Shown piece after piece: positions 1 through 8,358 of a stretch of DNA of 56,468 nucleotides (within the stretch, counting starts at the first letter, position 1; the number at the start of each line of letters is the position of its first letter). The stretch covers positions 1 through 56,468 of the forward strand of contig DASXRQ010000086.1 in assembly GCA_036506495.1 (NCBI GenBank), given 5' to 3'. Made by a program: the position numbers and the translations under genes. The notes beneath the pieces are model-generated. The model made no database searches. It saw nothing but the letters and a program-made list of their open reading frames with translations, and was not told where the DNA came from. The stretch is from DASXRC01 sp036506495. GTDB taxonomy: Bacteria > Actinomycetota > Actinomycetes > Mycobacteriales > Micromonosporaceae.

Positions 1-445
1 CATCCTTGGTGCTCTTCTCGGCGAGGGCGACCTCGCCGACAAGGATGTCTCGAGCCTTCGCGAGCATCCGCTTCTCGCCCGCGGAGAGGCCCCGCTCCCG
101 CTCACGACGCCACAGATCCCGGACGACCTCGGCCACCTTCAACGGGTTGCCGGAGGCCAGCTTCTCCAGGTTCGCCTTGTAGCGTCGCGACCAGTTGGTG
201 GGCTCTTCGGTGTGCGGAGCGCGGAGAACGTCGAAGACCTTGGTGAGTCCCTCTTCGCCGACTACCTCCCGCACGCCAACGATCTCGGCATTTTCGGCGG
301 GCACCCGCACCGTCAAGTCACCCTGAGCGACCCTGAGGACGAGGTAGAGCTTCTCCTCGCCCTTGACGATCCGGGTCTCGATTGCCTCGATGAGTGCGGC
401 CCCGTGGTGGGGGTAGACAACGGTCTCGCCGACACTGAAAACCAT
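1..445 (-). CDS. carD: CarD-family RNA polymerase-binding transcription regulator (3' end beyond window)
   Basis: The first 148 residues are present; CarD proteins are about 160 long, so only a short C-terminal piece lies off the edge. The N-terminal RNAP-interacting domain (motif VVYPHHGAALIEAIE near residue 10) is followed by APHTEEPTNWSRRYKANLEK and the helical segment LWRRERERGLSAGEKRMLAK. All are near-identical to mycobacterial CarD as I remember it. In that family CarD binds the RNAP beta subunit and stabilises open complexes at sigma-A promoters, including rRNA promoters. The ATG (443-445) is preceded by a purine-rich AAAGGGG ribosome binding site. It faces away from the thioredoxin-like gene at 772. 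Confidence 0.97.
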   Translation of the reverse strand, partial: MVFSVGETVVYPHHGAALIEAIETRIVKGEEKLYLVLRVAQGDLTVRVPAENAEIVGVREVVGEEGLTKVFDVLRAPHTEEPTNWSRRYKANLEKLASGNPLKVAEVVRDLWRRERERGLSAGEKRMLAKARDILVGEVALAEKSTKD

Positions 446-771
446 AGGTTCGAAACCCCTTTCGCTGTGTCTAGGGTAACACGGCCCGGTGCCGATGTCC
501 CACCGGGTCGGCGCCTGTTACCGCAGCTCAGAAGGCATGTGAGGCGCGCTTCTCGGGCTTGACAGACGCGCTGATCAATGCATTCGCCACGCTGCGTGAC
601 CCCCGACTCACCCTTGGCGCGGGCAGATCCGATATGTCGGTCCCCCGGCGTGGGGTCGAGCCTTCGTTTCGAGTGGGCCTAGTTAGTCGGCTTTGACTGG
701 CGGGACACCCGTGCGTGCGAGACTCTTAACTGCACGGGCGGAGTCGGGCGGTCCGCCGAGGAGAAGCAGCC
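446..771. other. intergenic region between divergent carD and thioredoxin-like gene
   Basis: The region is 326 bases long with no convincing reading frame. It holds the carD promoter on the minus strand. The promoter of the rightward gene must also lie here: TTGACA (559-564) and TTGACT (693-698) occur on the plus strand, but neither has a good -10 at 16-18 bases. No RNA gene or repeat was seen. Confidence 0.5.
473..501 (-). promoter_or_regulatory. candidate sigma-A promoter of carD
   Basis: Read on the minus strand, a GGGACA -35-like hexamer (496-501) is followed after 17 bases by TACCCT (473-478), about 28 bases before the carD ATG. The spacing is ideal and four of six bases match in each box. 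It is assigned by eye only. Confidence 0.4.
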
Positions 772-1533
772 ATGGGCACGCTGAGCGGAGGCAACGGTGG
801 CGGTACGCCGTCCGATGGCGGCCGCGACCCCTTCGACGGCCTGCCCGATCTGCCACCGGAGTGGGGCACCGTGGTCGTCCCGGACGACCCGGCCGAGCTC
901 GCCGACGAAGCCGCGGAGGTCCGCCGTGAGCTGCGCCGCGAGGCCAGATTAGGCACCTGGCGGCGGGTGATCGGCCTGCCGGCGACCGCGGGCGGAGAGG
1001 GCGGCCTGCCGCCCGTGCGGCTGCCCATTCTGATCATGTCGATCGCGGTGCTCGCCGCCTTGATCAGCATGTTTGCCCTGGGTTGGCAGCGGGACGGTAT
1101 CCGACCGAATACGAGCGAGCCGGAGAACACCGTCGCCGCCACAACCTCGACCGGGCTGCGGACCCTCCCGGCACTGGAGCTCATCGACAATGCCGGGCGA
1201 GAGGTGGCACTGCGCAGCCTCGTCCCGTCGGTGATCTTACTGACGGATGGCTGCGGCGACTGCAGCGGCCTGGTCCAGGAAACCCTCGCCGCGACACCGT
1301 TCGGAGTGGGCGTCGCAACGGTTGCTCGCACGTCCGCGCCGCCGAAGCCGGCGGCGACGGGCGTTCGCTCGCTCGGCGACCCCGTCGGCGAGCTGCGGAA
1401 GGCCATGGGCCTGGCCGGCGACACGCGCACGGCGGCCGTTCTCGTCGACCGCTCCGGCGATGTCGTACGCACGGTCTCCGGGGTGACCAGCGTCGGGGAC
1501 TACCGGGCGGACCTGCCCCGCCTCGCCGCCTGA
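772..1533 (+). CDS. membrane-anchored thioredoxin-like protein
   Basis: This 253-residue protein has a Gly/Asp/Pro-rich, probably cytoplasmic N-terminus, a helical acidic/basic stretch at about 42-60, one membrane segment at about 83-104 (LPILIMSIAVLAALISMFAL), then an extracytoplasmic domain. The domain contains TDGCGDCSG, a CxxC motif after a hydrophobic strand, followed by a conserved-looking LVDRSGDVVRTVSG strand pair, as in TlpA/ResA-type thioredoxin folds. A thiol-disulfide role is inferred from the fold; no partner gene is adjacent. GAGGAG lies 8 bases before the ATG. It sits at the carD-lpqE boundary, next to the inserted polyketide cluster. Confidence 0.75.
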   Translation: MGTLSGGNGGGTPSDGGRDPFDGLPDLPPEWGTVVVPDDPAELADEAAEVRRELRREARLGTWRRVIGLPATAGGEGGLPPVRLPILIMSIAVLAALISMFALGWQRDGIRPNTSEPENTVAATTSTGLRTLPALELIDNAGREVALRSLVPSVILLTDGCGDCSGLVQETLAATPFGVGVATVARTSAPPKPAATGVRSLGDPVGELRKAMGLAGDTRTAAVLVDRSGDVVRTVSGVTSVGDYRADLPRLAA

Positions 1534-1616
1534 CGCAGCCGGGGACCGCCCGCGTAGCCACGCCGCGCCCGTCATGGCGGGACTGTAGGGCAGCCGCTGC
1601 CCGTGGGGGCGCGAAA

Positions 1617-2660
1617 TCAGCGGCGATCGAGAAGTGCCGCGTACAGCGTCAGGCCGGGGCCAAACGCCAGCATCACCACCAGCCCGGGCGGGTCGGCCGC
1701 CCGGCGCAGCGCATCGAGGACGAGCAGGACGGTCGGTGATGAGCAGTTGCCGTGCTCGGCGAGCGTCGTCCGCGACGCCACCATCGCGTCCTGCGGGAGC
1801 TCCAACTCGCGGGCGATGACGTCCAGGATCCGCGGCCCACCCGGGTGGACGGCCCAACCGTCCACATCGGATATTTGATGGCCGTGGCGCGCCAGCAAGT
1901 CATGCACGAGCGGACGGACATGGTCGGCCAGGACGTCCGGGACGCGGGCCGACAGCCCCATCCGGAACCCGAGGTCCGTTACGTCCCACGTCATGTGGTC
2001 CGCCGTGGCGGTGTCGGTCATCGATGACACCTCGCGCACGGCGTACCCCCTGCCGGCCTCGGGCAGCAGCACGACGGCGGCCGCGGCGTCCGAGAACAGC
2101 GCATGCGCGACGATCTGCTGAGTGTCCACCGTGGATGGCTGCGCATGCAGGCTGGTGAGCTCGCAACACAGCACGACGGCTGGGCGATCGCGAGCGGCGA
2201 CGAAGTCGGCCGCGGTCCCCAGACCGGGCAGTGCCGCGTAACACCCCATGTGCCCGATGAACAAGCGCTGTGTGTCCGCCGACATGCCTAGGTCGCGGGC
2301 GAGCAGGATGTCGAGGCCCGGCGTCGCGTAACCGGTGCACGAGCACACCGCGAATAGACCCACGTCGCCGGCGGACATGCCCGCGTCGGCCAATGCGCGC
2401 GACACCGCCTCCTTACCCAGCGGCATGGCCTCGCTCAGGAACCGCCGCATCCGGCGCTCAGTCGGCCAGCCCGACACGTTCTCGAGCAACGGGTTCACGG
2501 CCGCCTGCCGGGTGCGAACACCCGCGTTCGCGAAGATGCGTTTCGCGAGCGCGTGCGCCGATCCGGTGTAGTGCCGGGCGAAGAAGCCCTCCCAGAGGTC
2601 GTCCTGTCTTACCCGGCCGGGCAACGCCACCCCGACCCCGCCGATCATCGCGGTCACCAT
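1617..2660 (-). CDS. type III polyketide synthase (chalcone-synthase-like)
   Basis: This 347-residue ketosynthase has the standard length of the family. The Cys-His-Asn triad is visible: Cys140 in FIGHMGCYAALPGL, His272 in AVHPGGPRIL and Asn305 in EHGNCSSPT. The ending FGPGLTLYAALL matches the family GFGPG loop. Such enzymes condense an acyl-CoA starter with malonyl-CoA extenders into pyrones, resorcinols or phloroglucinols; the product cannot be read from sequence. The ATG at 2658-2660 overlaps the stop of the acyl-CoA-dehydrogenase-like gene within ATGGTGA, implying translational coupling. It is the last gene of a leftward three-gene operon with a UbiG-like methyltransferase. Confidence 0.93.
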   Translation of the reverse strand: MVTAMIGGVGVALPGRVRQDDLWEGFFARHYTGSAHALAKRIFANAGVRTRQAAVNPLLENVSGWPTERRMRRFLSEAMPLGKEAVSRALADAGMSAGDVGLFAVCSCTGYATPGLDILLARDLGMSADTQRLFIGHMGCYAALPGLGTAADFVAARDRPAVVLCCELTSLHAQPSTVDTQQIVAHALFSDAAAAVVLLPEAGRGYAVREVSSMTDTATADHMTWDVTDLGFRMGLSARVPDVLADHVRPLVHDLLARHGHQISDVDGWAVHPGGPRILDVIARELELPQDAMVASRTTLAEHGNCSSPTVLLVLDALRRAADPPGLVVMLAFGPGLTLYAALLDRR

Positions 2661-3823
2661 CGAGGCGCCGATCCGTCGTGGTCCGGGTCGCCGCCCAGCG
2701 CGGCGATGCCGAGCCAGTCCGCGCAGACGTCCGATGTGGCCGGCTGCAGGGATCCGCACCGGGCGTCGCGATACAGGCGTTCGAGCGGATGCCCGCGCCG
2801 GCTGGCGGAGGTGCCCGCGGCCTCCAACATGGACGCTGCGACGTCCGCCGCGGTGGTACCGGCCAGCAGCTTCGCCCGCCAAACCCAGCGGTTGGTCTCG
2901 GGGTCACCCGGGGCGGCATCGACCCGACGGGCCGCCTCCGCCACGACCAGCCTCGCCGCGGCCACCGCGGCATCGGCGCGGCCGACCCGGGCTCGCACCG
3001 CCGGCAGGCCGAACAATTTACGCGCGGCCAGGTGTTCGACCGCGGCATCAACCGCCGCCTGGGCGACTCCGACGTACACCGCGGCGTAGCTGGCCACCAA
3101 CCAGTGCGGCATCAGCTGCGCGACCACCAGCGCCAGGCCCTCGACGCCGCCGAGGAGAGCCTCGGACGGCACGGTCACGTCGATGTGCAGGTCGTGCGAG
3201 GCCGTCGCTCGCATGCCCAGCGAGTCCCACGTCTCCTCGACCGACAGGCCCGGCAGATCGGCCGGCACGAGAAACTGGGAGACGACCGACTGGTCCGCGA
3301 TGCTGCGCGCCGCCACCAGATAGGCGTCGGAGTGCCCGGCACCGGAGACGAAGGTCTTCGCGCCCTTGATGTGAAAGCCCCCGTCCACCGCCTCGTACGA
3401 GGTGGCCAACTGCGACAGCCGCGAACCCACACCGCGTTCGCTCATGGCGACCGCGTACCACGCACCACCGGCCGCCGCCGACAGGTACCGGTCTCGCGTG
3501 GCCAGGGCCTCATCCGGTACGCCCAGCGCCTGCGCCAGATCCTCGTTGACGGCGCTGAGGGCGCCCGTCACGGAGGCGTGCATGTTGAACACGAGGGCGG
3601 TCGCGCCATTGCCCCTGGCCAGCTCGTAGGCGACCGCTGCGTATTCGGCGAACCCGGCACCGGTGCCGCCCAGTCGCTCCGGCACGAGCAGGCCGAACAG
3701 CCCCGCGTCGCGCAGGTCCGCGAAGTCGTCGACCGGGAACGCACCGTCCCGGTCGTGGTCCGCGGCGCGCGCGGTCAGTCGAGGCACGAGGCGCTCGGCC
3801 GCCGCCCGTCCATCAACCACCAT
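2654..3823 (-). CDS. acyl-CoA dehydrogenase-like flavoprotein of the polyketide cluster
   Basis: This 389-residue protein has the three-domain acyl-CoA dehydrogenase architecture: an N-terminal helical domain (PERLGGTGAGFAEYA), a central beta-domain (YAVAMSERGVGSRLSQLAT) and a C-terminal helical bundle ending LYRDARCGSLQPATSD. The C-terminal loop lacks the YEGT-type catalytic Glu of straight-chain dehydrogenases. The protein may use Glu elsewhere, as isovaleryl-CoA dehydrogenase does, or be a flavin monooxygenase of the DszC/HsaA branch. In this context it could hydroxylate or desaturate a polyketide or its starter (inference). The start is ATG 3821-3823 behind AAAAGGGGGG; the preceding TTG codon is less likely. 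It overlaps the methyltransferase upstream by 11 bases. Confidence 0.85.
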   Translation of the reverse strand: MVVDGRAAAERLVPRLTARAADHDRDGAFPVDDFADLRDAGLFGLLVPERLGGTGAGFAEYAAVAYELARGNGATALVFNMHASVTGALSAVNEDLAQALGVPDEALATRDRYLSAAAGGAWYAVAMSERGVGSRLSQLATSYEAVDGGFHIKGAKTFVSGAGHSDAYLVAARSIADQSVVSQFLVPADLPGLSVEETWDSLGMRATASHDLHIDVTVPSEALLGGVEGLALVVAQLMPHWLVASYAAVYVGVAQAAVDAAVEHLAARKLFGLPAVRARVGRADAAVAAARLVVAEAARRVDAAPGDPETNRWVWRAKLLAGTTAADVAASMLEAAGTSASRRGHPLERLYRDARCGSLQPATSDVCADWLGIAALGGDPDHDGSAPRW

Positions 3824-4541
3824 CAAGGCCCCCCTTTTCTCCTCGCCCCTGGTACAGGACGGCGGTCGACCACGTCGGCACGATCCGGGCCGCCCCCCGG
3901 CGGGCGACCACCCAGCGCACAGTGCCCCACGCCGTCGGCCGGACTCCGCGTACCGACAGCGTTACCCCGTGGAGCGCGCACTCACCCACCAGCACGTCCG
4001 GGTCTACGAACAGGTTCGGATCGTGGAGACCCCGCGGCACGTTGGGCAGGAGCTCAGCGATCCGCACCGCGATCAACCGGCTCAGCGCCGTGTCGTTCAG
4101 CGTGTCCAGCACGAGCAGACCACCGGGGCGCAGGACCCGGCAGATCTCGGCGACCGCGGACGGCAAATCGGACAGGTGTTCCAGGATCTCCCCGGCGCAG
4201 ACCACGTCGGCGCAGCCATCCGCGAGCGGCAGCGCCCCGGCGTCGCCACGCACCACACCGACCTCGCGCGCCGCGGCCTGGCGGAGCGCCGACGCGGTCA
4301 CGTCCACCCCGACATGGCGATACCCCTTGCCGGCGAGGTGAGGCGCCAGCAGGCCCGCTCCACACCCGACATCGACCAGGATCGCGCCCGGCCGGGATGC
4401 CGGGGGTACCAGGCGCGCCCGCGCCTCGGCCAGCCAGTGCAGCATGGCGAACGCCCCGGCCGGCCGCCACCACTGTTCAGCGAGGTCGTCGTACTGGCGC
4501 GGATCGTTGCGCGGCAGCGGCGTCGGCCTCAGCGTGCGCAT
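3813..4541 (-). CDS. UbiG/Coq3-like class I SAM O-methyltransferase
   Basis: In this 242-residue protein, DPRQYDDLAEQWWRPAGAF near the N-terminus is the signature of UbiG-type quinone O-methyltransferases. Motif I follows (LVDVGCGAGLLAPHLA, about 54-69), then the acidic GVDVT loop, the motif II region ADVVCAGEILEHL and VLRPGGLLVLDT. It is predicted to O-methylate a phenolic or hydroquinone product of the adjacent type III PKS; methylation of a menaquinone-type substrate is an alternative. It is the first gene of the leftward operon. An AGCCTG (CAGGCT on the minus strand) ends 7 bases before the ATG, suggesting a leaderless transcript. Confidence 0.88.
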   Translation of the reverse strand: MRTLRPTPLPRNDPRQYDDLAEQWWRPAGAFAMLHWLAEARARLVPPASRPGAILVDVGCGAGLLAPHLAGKGYRHVGVDVTASALRQAAAREVGVVRGDAGALPLADGCADVVCAGEILEHLSDLPSAVAEICRVLRPGGLLVLDTLNDTALSRLIAVRIAELLPNVPRGLHDPNLFVDPDVLVGECALHGVTLSVRGVRPTAWGTVRWVVARRGAARIVPTWSTAVLYQGRGEKGGLDGG

Positions 4542-4594
4542 GGGTCCGAGCCTGACAGAAGTCGCGGGCGACGACCACCAAGATGGAATATCGC

Positions 4595-4606
4595 TACCGT
4601 CTGCGT
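4595..4606 (+). promoter_or_regulatory. leaderless-type -10 element of the UbiA gene
   Basis: TACCGT at 4595-4600 is followed by six bases and ATG at 4607. This is the spacing expected when transcription starts at the A of the start codon. The same arrangement precedes radA, disA and folP in this window. Confidence 0.5.
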
Positions 4607-5446
4607 ATGAGGAAGACCGCGGCCGGCCTGATCCGCGCGAGCCACCCGGAGCCGGCCGTGGCGGTCACGGCGGCCGCCGTACTCCTCGCCATCGGGGTCG
4701 GCCACGGCGTGACCGGCGTGATTGCGGTGGCCGTCGCGGTCCTGTCGAGCCAGCTCGCCGTCGGCTGGGTCAACGACTGGCTCGACGCCAACCGCGACCG
4801 GCTCGTCGGGCGCACCGATAAGCCGATCGCCGCCGGTGTCATCCCACGGCGTACGGTCGGTCTGGCCGGGTTGTTGGCGGCGATCGCGACGCCGGCCCTG
4901 GCGCTGGCGTCGGGTGGACCCGCGGCGATCGCGGCGACGGTGGGCCTGATCAGCGCGCTCCTCTACAACTGGCCGCTGAAGTCCACCCCGTTCTCGGTCG
5001 TGCCGTACATGTTCTCGTTCGCGATGTTGCCCACGTTCGTCGTGCTGGCTCTGCCCGGATCGCCGGCCCCGCCCGCGTGGCTCGTCGCGGCCGGCGCCCT
5101 CCTTGGCGGTGGCGGCCACTTCGCCAACGCCCTGCCCGACCTGGCCGACGACGCGCGTACTGGCGTGCGCGGTCTGCCGCACCGGCTGGGGCCGACCGGC
5201 TCCGCCGTGGCCGCGGCCACGCTGCTGGTCGCGGCGACCGTCGTGCTGGCGTTCGGACCGCCCGGGCCACCCTCGCCCGGCGGCGTCGCGGCGGTCGCGC
5301 TCGCCGCGCTGGTCCTGCCCTTGGGGTGGTACGCCGGCCGCCTCGCGCTCGCGCGGGGCACAAGACCGGTGGGGTTGTTCCGCGCGGTCATGGCCGTGGC
5401 CGTGATCGATGTGGTGCTGCTCGTGGCCAGCGGGACGGTCGTGTAA
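4607..5446 (+). CDS. UbiA-family integral membrane prenyltransferase
   Basis: This 279-residue polytopic protein has both Asp-rich prenyl-diphosphate motifs: NDWLDANRD at about residue 64 (NDxxDxxxD) and NALPDLADD at about residue 176. Family members attach isoprenoid chains to aromatic or quinone acceptors in the membrane. Its divergence from a type III PKS / UbiG-like methyltransferase operon suggests prenylation of the same small aromatic product, but a housekeeping quinone or lipid role is not excluded. The start is ATG 4607, six bases after a TACCGT hexamer; an in-frame ATG at 4583 would add 8 residues. There are about eight hydrophobic helices. Confidence 0.88.
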   Translation: MRKTAAGLIRASHPEPAVAVTAAAVLLAIGVGHGVTGVIAVAVAVLSSQLAVGWVNDWLDANRDRLVGRTDKPIAAGVIPRRTVGLAGLLAAIATPALALASGGPAAIAATVGLISALLYNWPLKSTPFSVVPYMFSFAMLPTFVVLALPGSPAPPAWLVAAGALLGGGGHFANALPDLADDARTGVRGLPHRLGPTGSAVAAATLLVAATVVLAFGPPGPPSPGGVAAVALAALVLPLGWYAGRLALARGTRPVGLFRAVMAVAVIDVVLLVASGTVV

Positions 5447-5537
5447 CCGCGAGCGCTCTGGGTGGGTCGGCACCCGCGGCGGATCACCGCCAACTACGCT
5501 TGACCCGGTCCGCGTTGAGGGTTCGAGGAGGCCGGGT

Positions 5538-6209
5538 GTGAACAGCGATGAGCGGTCGGGCAGGGCGGCGCGCCGCGGTGGGTCTTCCCGCCGGGCTGCG
5601 CTACTGGCCGCGGTCGCCGCGGCCGCGGCGCTGCTGGCATCGGGTTGCGGAGCCGGTCAGATCGCGGCGACGGCCAGAATCGCGCCCGCGGTGCCGGGCG
5701 CCAACGGCGAGGCCCAGGTGACCGACGCCAACGGCGACTCGACCGGGACGGTCTCGGTGCGCAACGTTCTCGTGGTGTACAAGGATCCCAAGGGCTACCC
5801 GAGGGGCGGGACGGCGCCCCTGGACGTACACATCTTCAACGACACCTCCGGCGAGGTGACCGTGACGGTGTCCAGTCCCGGGGCCGCGTCCGTCGTGCTG
5901 ACCCGGGGCGGAACCGCGTCCGCGAGCGCTTCGCCGGGCGCTTCGCCGGCACGGCCCGGCGCATCCGCGCCCGCCGGCGAGCCCGCGCGGCTGACGATCC
6001 CGGCCCAGGGGTTCGCCGTGCTCAACCCGGATCAGCAAAGGTTCCTCGAGCTGGTCGGGCTGACCGAGGCACTGCCGCCTGGCTCCTCCGTCCCGGTCGT
6101 GTTCGACTTCGGCGCGGGTGTGACCATCAAGGTCGACGCACCCGTCGCGGTCCCACTCTCCCCGCTACCGCGGACGACTCCCGAGGGCGAGTCGACGGGG
6201 GAAGGCTGA
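5538..6209 (+). CDS. lpqE: lipoprotein, LpqE family
   Basis: This 223-residue protein starts at GTG 5538, behind GAGGAGG. A basic N-terminus and hydrophobic helix end in the lipobox LASGCGAGQ, giving a lipid-anchored Cys. The following GAGQIAATARIAPAVPG matches the mature N-terminus of mycobacterial LpqE, and the position directly before radA is the mycobacterial synteny. The rest is an extracytoplasmic beta-sandwich (VRNVLVVYKD, LDVHIFNDTSGEVTVTVSS) interrupted by a low-complexity Ala/Ser/Pro stretch at about 130-155. The molecular function is unknown. The C-terminal tail is Thr/Glu-rich. Confidence 0.85.
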   Translation: MNSDERSGRAARRGGSSRRAALLAAVAAAAALLASGCGAGQIAATARIAPAVPGANGEAQVTDANGDSTGTVSVRNVLVVYKDPKGYPRGGTAPLDVHIFNDTSGEVTVTVSSPGAASVVLTRGGTASASASPGASPARPGASAPAGEPARLTIPAQGFAVLNPDQQRFLELVGLTEALPPGSSVPVVFDFGAGVTIKVDAPVAVPLSPLPRTTPEGESTGEG

Positions 6210-6226
6210 CCGTCACACCCCCGGTC

Positions 6227-6238
6227 TAGCGTGTCCGC
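6227..6238 (+). promoter_or_regulatory. leaderless-type -10 element of radA
   Basis: TAGCGT (6227-6232), then six bases, then the GTG start at 6239. No Shine-Dalgarno sequence precedes the GTG, which agrees with a leaderless mRNA. Confidence 0.55.
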
Positions 6239-7669
6239 GTGACCACCAGATCGACACCCCGGGCGGCCGCCCCGCGCGCCCGTGAGCCGCGGCCGGCGTA
6301 CGAGTGTGACGTCTGCGGGCACCAGCCGCCGAAGTGGCTGGGCCGCTGCCCCGACTGCGGCGAGTGGGGCTCCATCGTGGAGTCCACGATCAGCGGGCCG
6401 GCGGGGAGCGTCCGCGCGGTCGCTCCCCGCACCCCGCTGGCACCGGCCCGGCCGATCGCCGAGATCAGCGCGGTGCCGGCCCGGGCACGACCCACCGGAG
6501 TCGGCGAGCTCGATCGCGTGCTGGGCGGCGGGCTGGTGCCCGGGGCGGTCGTGCTGCTCGCGGGTGAGCCCGGCGTCGGCAAGTCAACGCTGCTGCTCGA
6601 CGTCGCGCAGCAATGGGCAGCCGGTGCGGGCGGTCCCGCGCTCGTGGTGAGCGGTGAGGAGTCCGCGAGCCAGGTGCGGCTGCGCGCCGAGCGGATCGGC
6701 GCCCTCCACGAGCGGCTGTACCTCGCGGCCGAGACCGACCTCGCCACGGTGCTCGGCCACGTCGACGCGGTCAAGCCCGGCCTGCTGGTGCTCGATTCGG
6801 TGCAGACCATCTCCGCGCCCGGCGTGGACGGTGTCCCCGGCGGAGTGACCCAGGTGCGCGCCGTCACCGCGGCGTTGGTCGCGGTCGCGAAACAGCGCGG
6901 CCTGGCGACGGTTCTCGTCGGGCACGTGACCAAGGATGGGCAGGTCGCCGGTCCGCGGGTGCTCGAGCACATCGTCGACGTGGTGCTGCACTTCGAGGGC
7001 GACAGGCACTCCTCCCTCCGCATGGTCCGCGGCATGAAGAACCGGTACGGCGCGGCCGACGAGGTCGGCTGCTTCGAGATGCACGAGGACGGCATCGCGA
7101 GCCTGACCGACCCAGCCGGGCTGTTTCTGACCAGGTCCGCGGAGCCGGTCCCCGGCACCTGCGTGACCGTGACGATGGAGGGACGGCGGGCACTGGTCAC
7201 CGAGGTCCAGGCCCTGATCGGCGCCGTCACGGCGGGTTCGCCACGCCGGACGGTCTCCGGTCTCGACGGCGCCCGCCTCGCGATGGTGCTCGCGGTGTTG
7301 CAGCGCCGCATCGGGGAGCTGAAGCTGCATGACCGCGAGGTGTTCGCCACGACCGTGGGCGGCATCAGGGTCGCCGAGCCCGCAGCCGATCTCGCGGTCG
7401 CGCTCGCGGTCGCATCGGATGGCCTGAATCTGGCCATCGCCCCGCAGCTGACCGCGATCGGAGAGGTCGGTCTGACCGGAGAGGTCCGCCGCGTGGGGGC
7501 GGTCGCACGGCGGCTGGTCGAGGCGGCCCGCCTCGGCTTCCGGTACGCCCTCGTTCCGCCCGGTTGCGGGCCGCCGGCGACCGGACCGGCGCCGAGCGGC
7601 ATGCGGGTGCGCGAGGTCTCCGACGTGCCCGCGGCCCTGAAGTGGGCCGCGCGCATCTCCGGGGAGTGA
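6239..7669 (+). CDS. radA: DNA repair protein RadA (Sms), RecA-family branch-migration ATPase
   Basis: This 476-residue protein has the usual length. A four-Cys zinc finger (CDVCGHQPPKWLGRCPDC, about 23-40) is followed by the RecA-like core with Walker A GEPGVGKST at about 110, the RadA signature KNRYG at about 265 and a C-terminal Lon-protease-like domain (VGGIRVAEPAADLAVALAVA, GEVGLTGEVR). RadA processes recombination intermediates with RecA. It lies between lpqE and disA; in other bacteria RadA binds and inhibits DisA, so the linkage is functional as well as conserved. It starts with GTG directly downstream of a leaderless promoter. Confidence 0.97.
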   Translation: MTTRSTPRAAAPRAREPRPAYECDVCGHQPPKWLGRCPDCGEWGSIVESTISGPAGSVRAVAPRTPLAPARPIAEISAVPARARPTGVGELDRVLGGGLVPGAVVLLAGEPGVGKSTLLLDVAQQWAAGAGGPALVVSGEESASQVRLRAERIGALHERLYLAAETDLATVLGHVDAVKPGLLVLDSVQTISAPGVDGVPGGVTQVRAVTAALVAVAKQRGLATVLVGHVTKDGQVAGPRVLEHIVDVVLHFEGDRHSSLRMVRGMKNRYGAADEVGCFEMHEDGIASLTDPAGLFLTRSAEPVPGTCVTVTMEGRRALVTEVQALIGAVTAGSPRRTVSGLDGARLAMVLAVLQRRIGELKLHDREVFATTVGGIRVAEPAADLAVALAVASDGLNLAIAPQLTAIGEVGLTGEVRRVGAVARRLVEAARLGFRYALVPPGCGPPATGPAPSGMRVREVSDVPAALKWAARISGE

Positions 7670-7673
7670 CGGT

Positions 7674-8264
7674 TCAGGCGAGCTTGTCGATGACCAGGAC
7701 GTGGCCGGGCGCGTACGTTCCGAGCGCGACCAGCTTCGCCCGCGCCGGCCCAAGGAACTCGTCCATGCGTACGCCCAAGTCGTACGCCGTGAGACCGGCC
7801 CCGCCCGCGCGCCGCCGGGCCGCCCAGACCGCTGACCGCAGGCAGCCGCGGTCAAACCACAGCGGCCGGTCGCCCAGATGGTCGCGGCTACCGTCGCAGC
7901 GAACGAGCAGGAACGACTCGTTCCCCAGGCCATAACCGGCGATCTCGGAGACGTGGGCCCACGGCAACACGAGCGTGCGCACCGCCCCGGGCTGGACCGT
8001 CAACGCGTAGTGGTCCGCTGAGACCGACGGGCGGCGCAGCAGGACGACGAGCACCGGGACGGCGGCAGCCGTCAGGACGAGTGCGGTGCCCAACGGCACA
8101 TCCGCCAGCGGGTTGGACTGACCCGAACCGATCTGCCGCGGCTCGCTGCCGAACAGCACCCAGGCGCCCGCGACGACCGCGAGCCCAACCCCCACATACC
8201 AGCCGAAGACCGTCAACGCGCGGCTCGGGAATCCGCGCTGCCACTCGATCCGCTCCGGGACCAT
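7674..8264 (-). CDS. membrane protein with PH-like domain
   Basis: This 196-residue protein has two membrane helices at about 18-38 and 60-80, then a short beta-rich domain (DHYALTVQPGAVRTLVLPWA) resembling the bacterial PH-like domains found behind a two-helix hairpin, and a C-terminal helix. I do not recognise a function. The start at ATG 8262-8264 is chosen because GGGAGG lies 10 bases upstream and membrane helix 1 follows; longer in-frame starts would run into the disA promoter region. It is convergent with radA (4 bases apart) and divergent from disA. Confidence 0.7.
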   Translation of the reverse strand: MVPERIEWQRGFPSRALTVFGWYVGVGLAVVAGAWVLFGSEPRQIGSGQSNPLADVPLGTALVLTAAAVPVLVVLLRRPSVSADHYALTVQPGAVRTLVLPWAHVSEIAGYGLGNESFLLVRCDGSRDHLGDRPLWFDRGCLRSAVWAARRRAGGAGLTAYDLGVRMDEFLGPARAKLVALGTYAPGHVLVIDKLA

Positions 8265-8346
8265 CGCCGAGTGCCTCCCGCCGAAACCTGGCCCACTGTA
8301 CGGATGCCGGCTCGTCCCGCAACACCGCTGGATGGATGACGGTCCG

Positions 8347-8358
8347 TAGACTGTGCGG
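8347..8358 (+). promoter_or_regulatory. leaderless-type -10 element of disA
   Basis: TAGACT (8347-8352) is six bases before GTG 8359. An in-frame GTG at 8353 touches the hexamer, so it would fall at -6 and is unlikely to be the start. Confidence 0.55.

Noticed and set aside
559..590. TTGACA as promoter of the thioredoxin-like gene
   Set aside because: No acceptable -10 hexamer lies 16-18 bases downstream.
2270..4555. Long plus-strand open frame opposite the polyketide operon
   Set aside because: It is a GC-bias shadow: Arg/Pro/Gly-rich translation without motifs, while the minus strand holds three clear enzymes.
6226..7933. Minus-strand open frames across radA
   Set aside because: Serine/arginine-rich shadow translations of radA codons with no recognisable domain.
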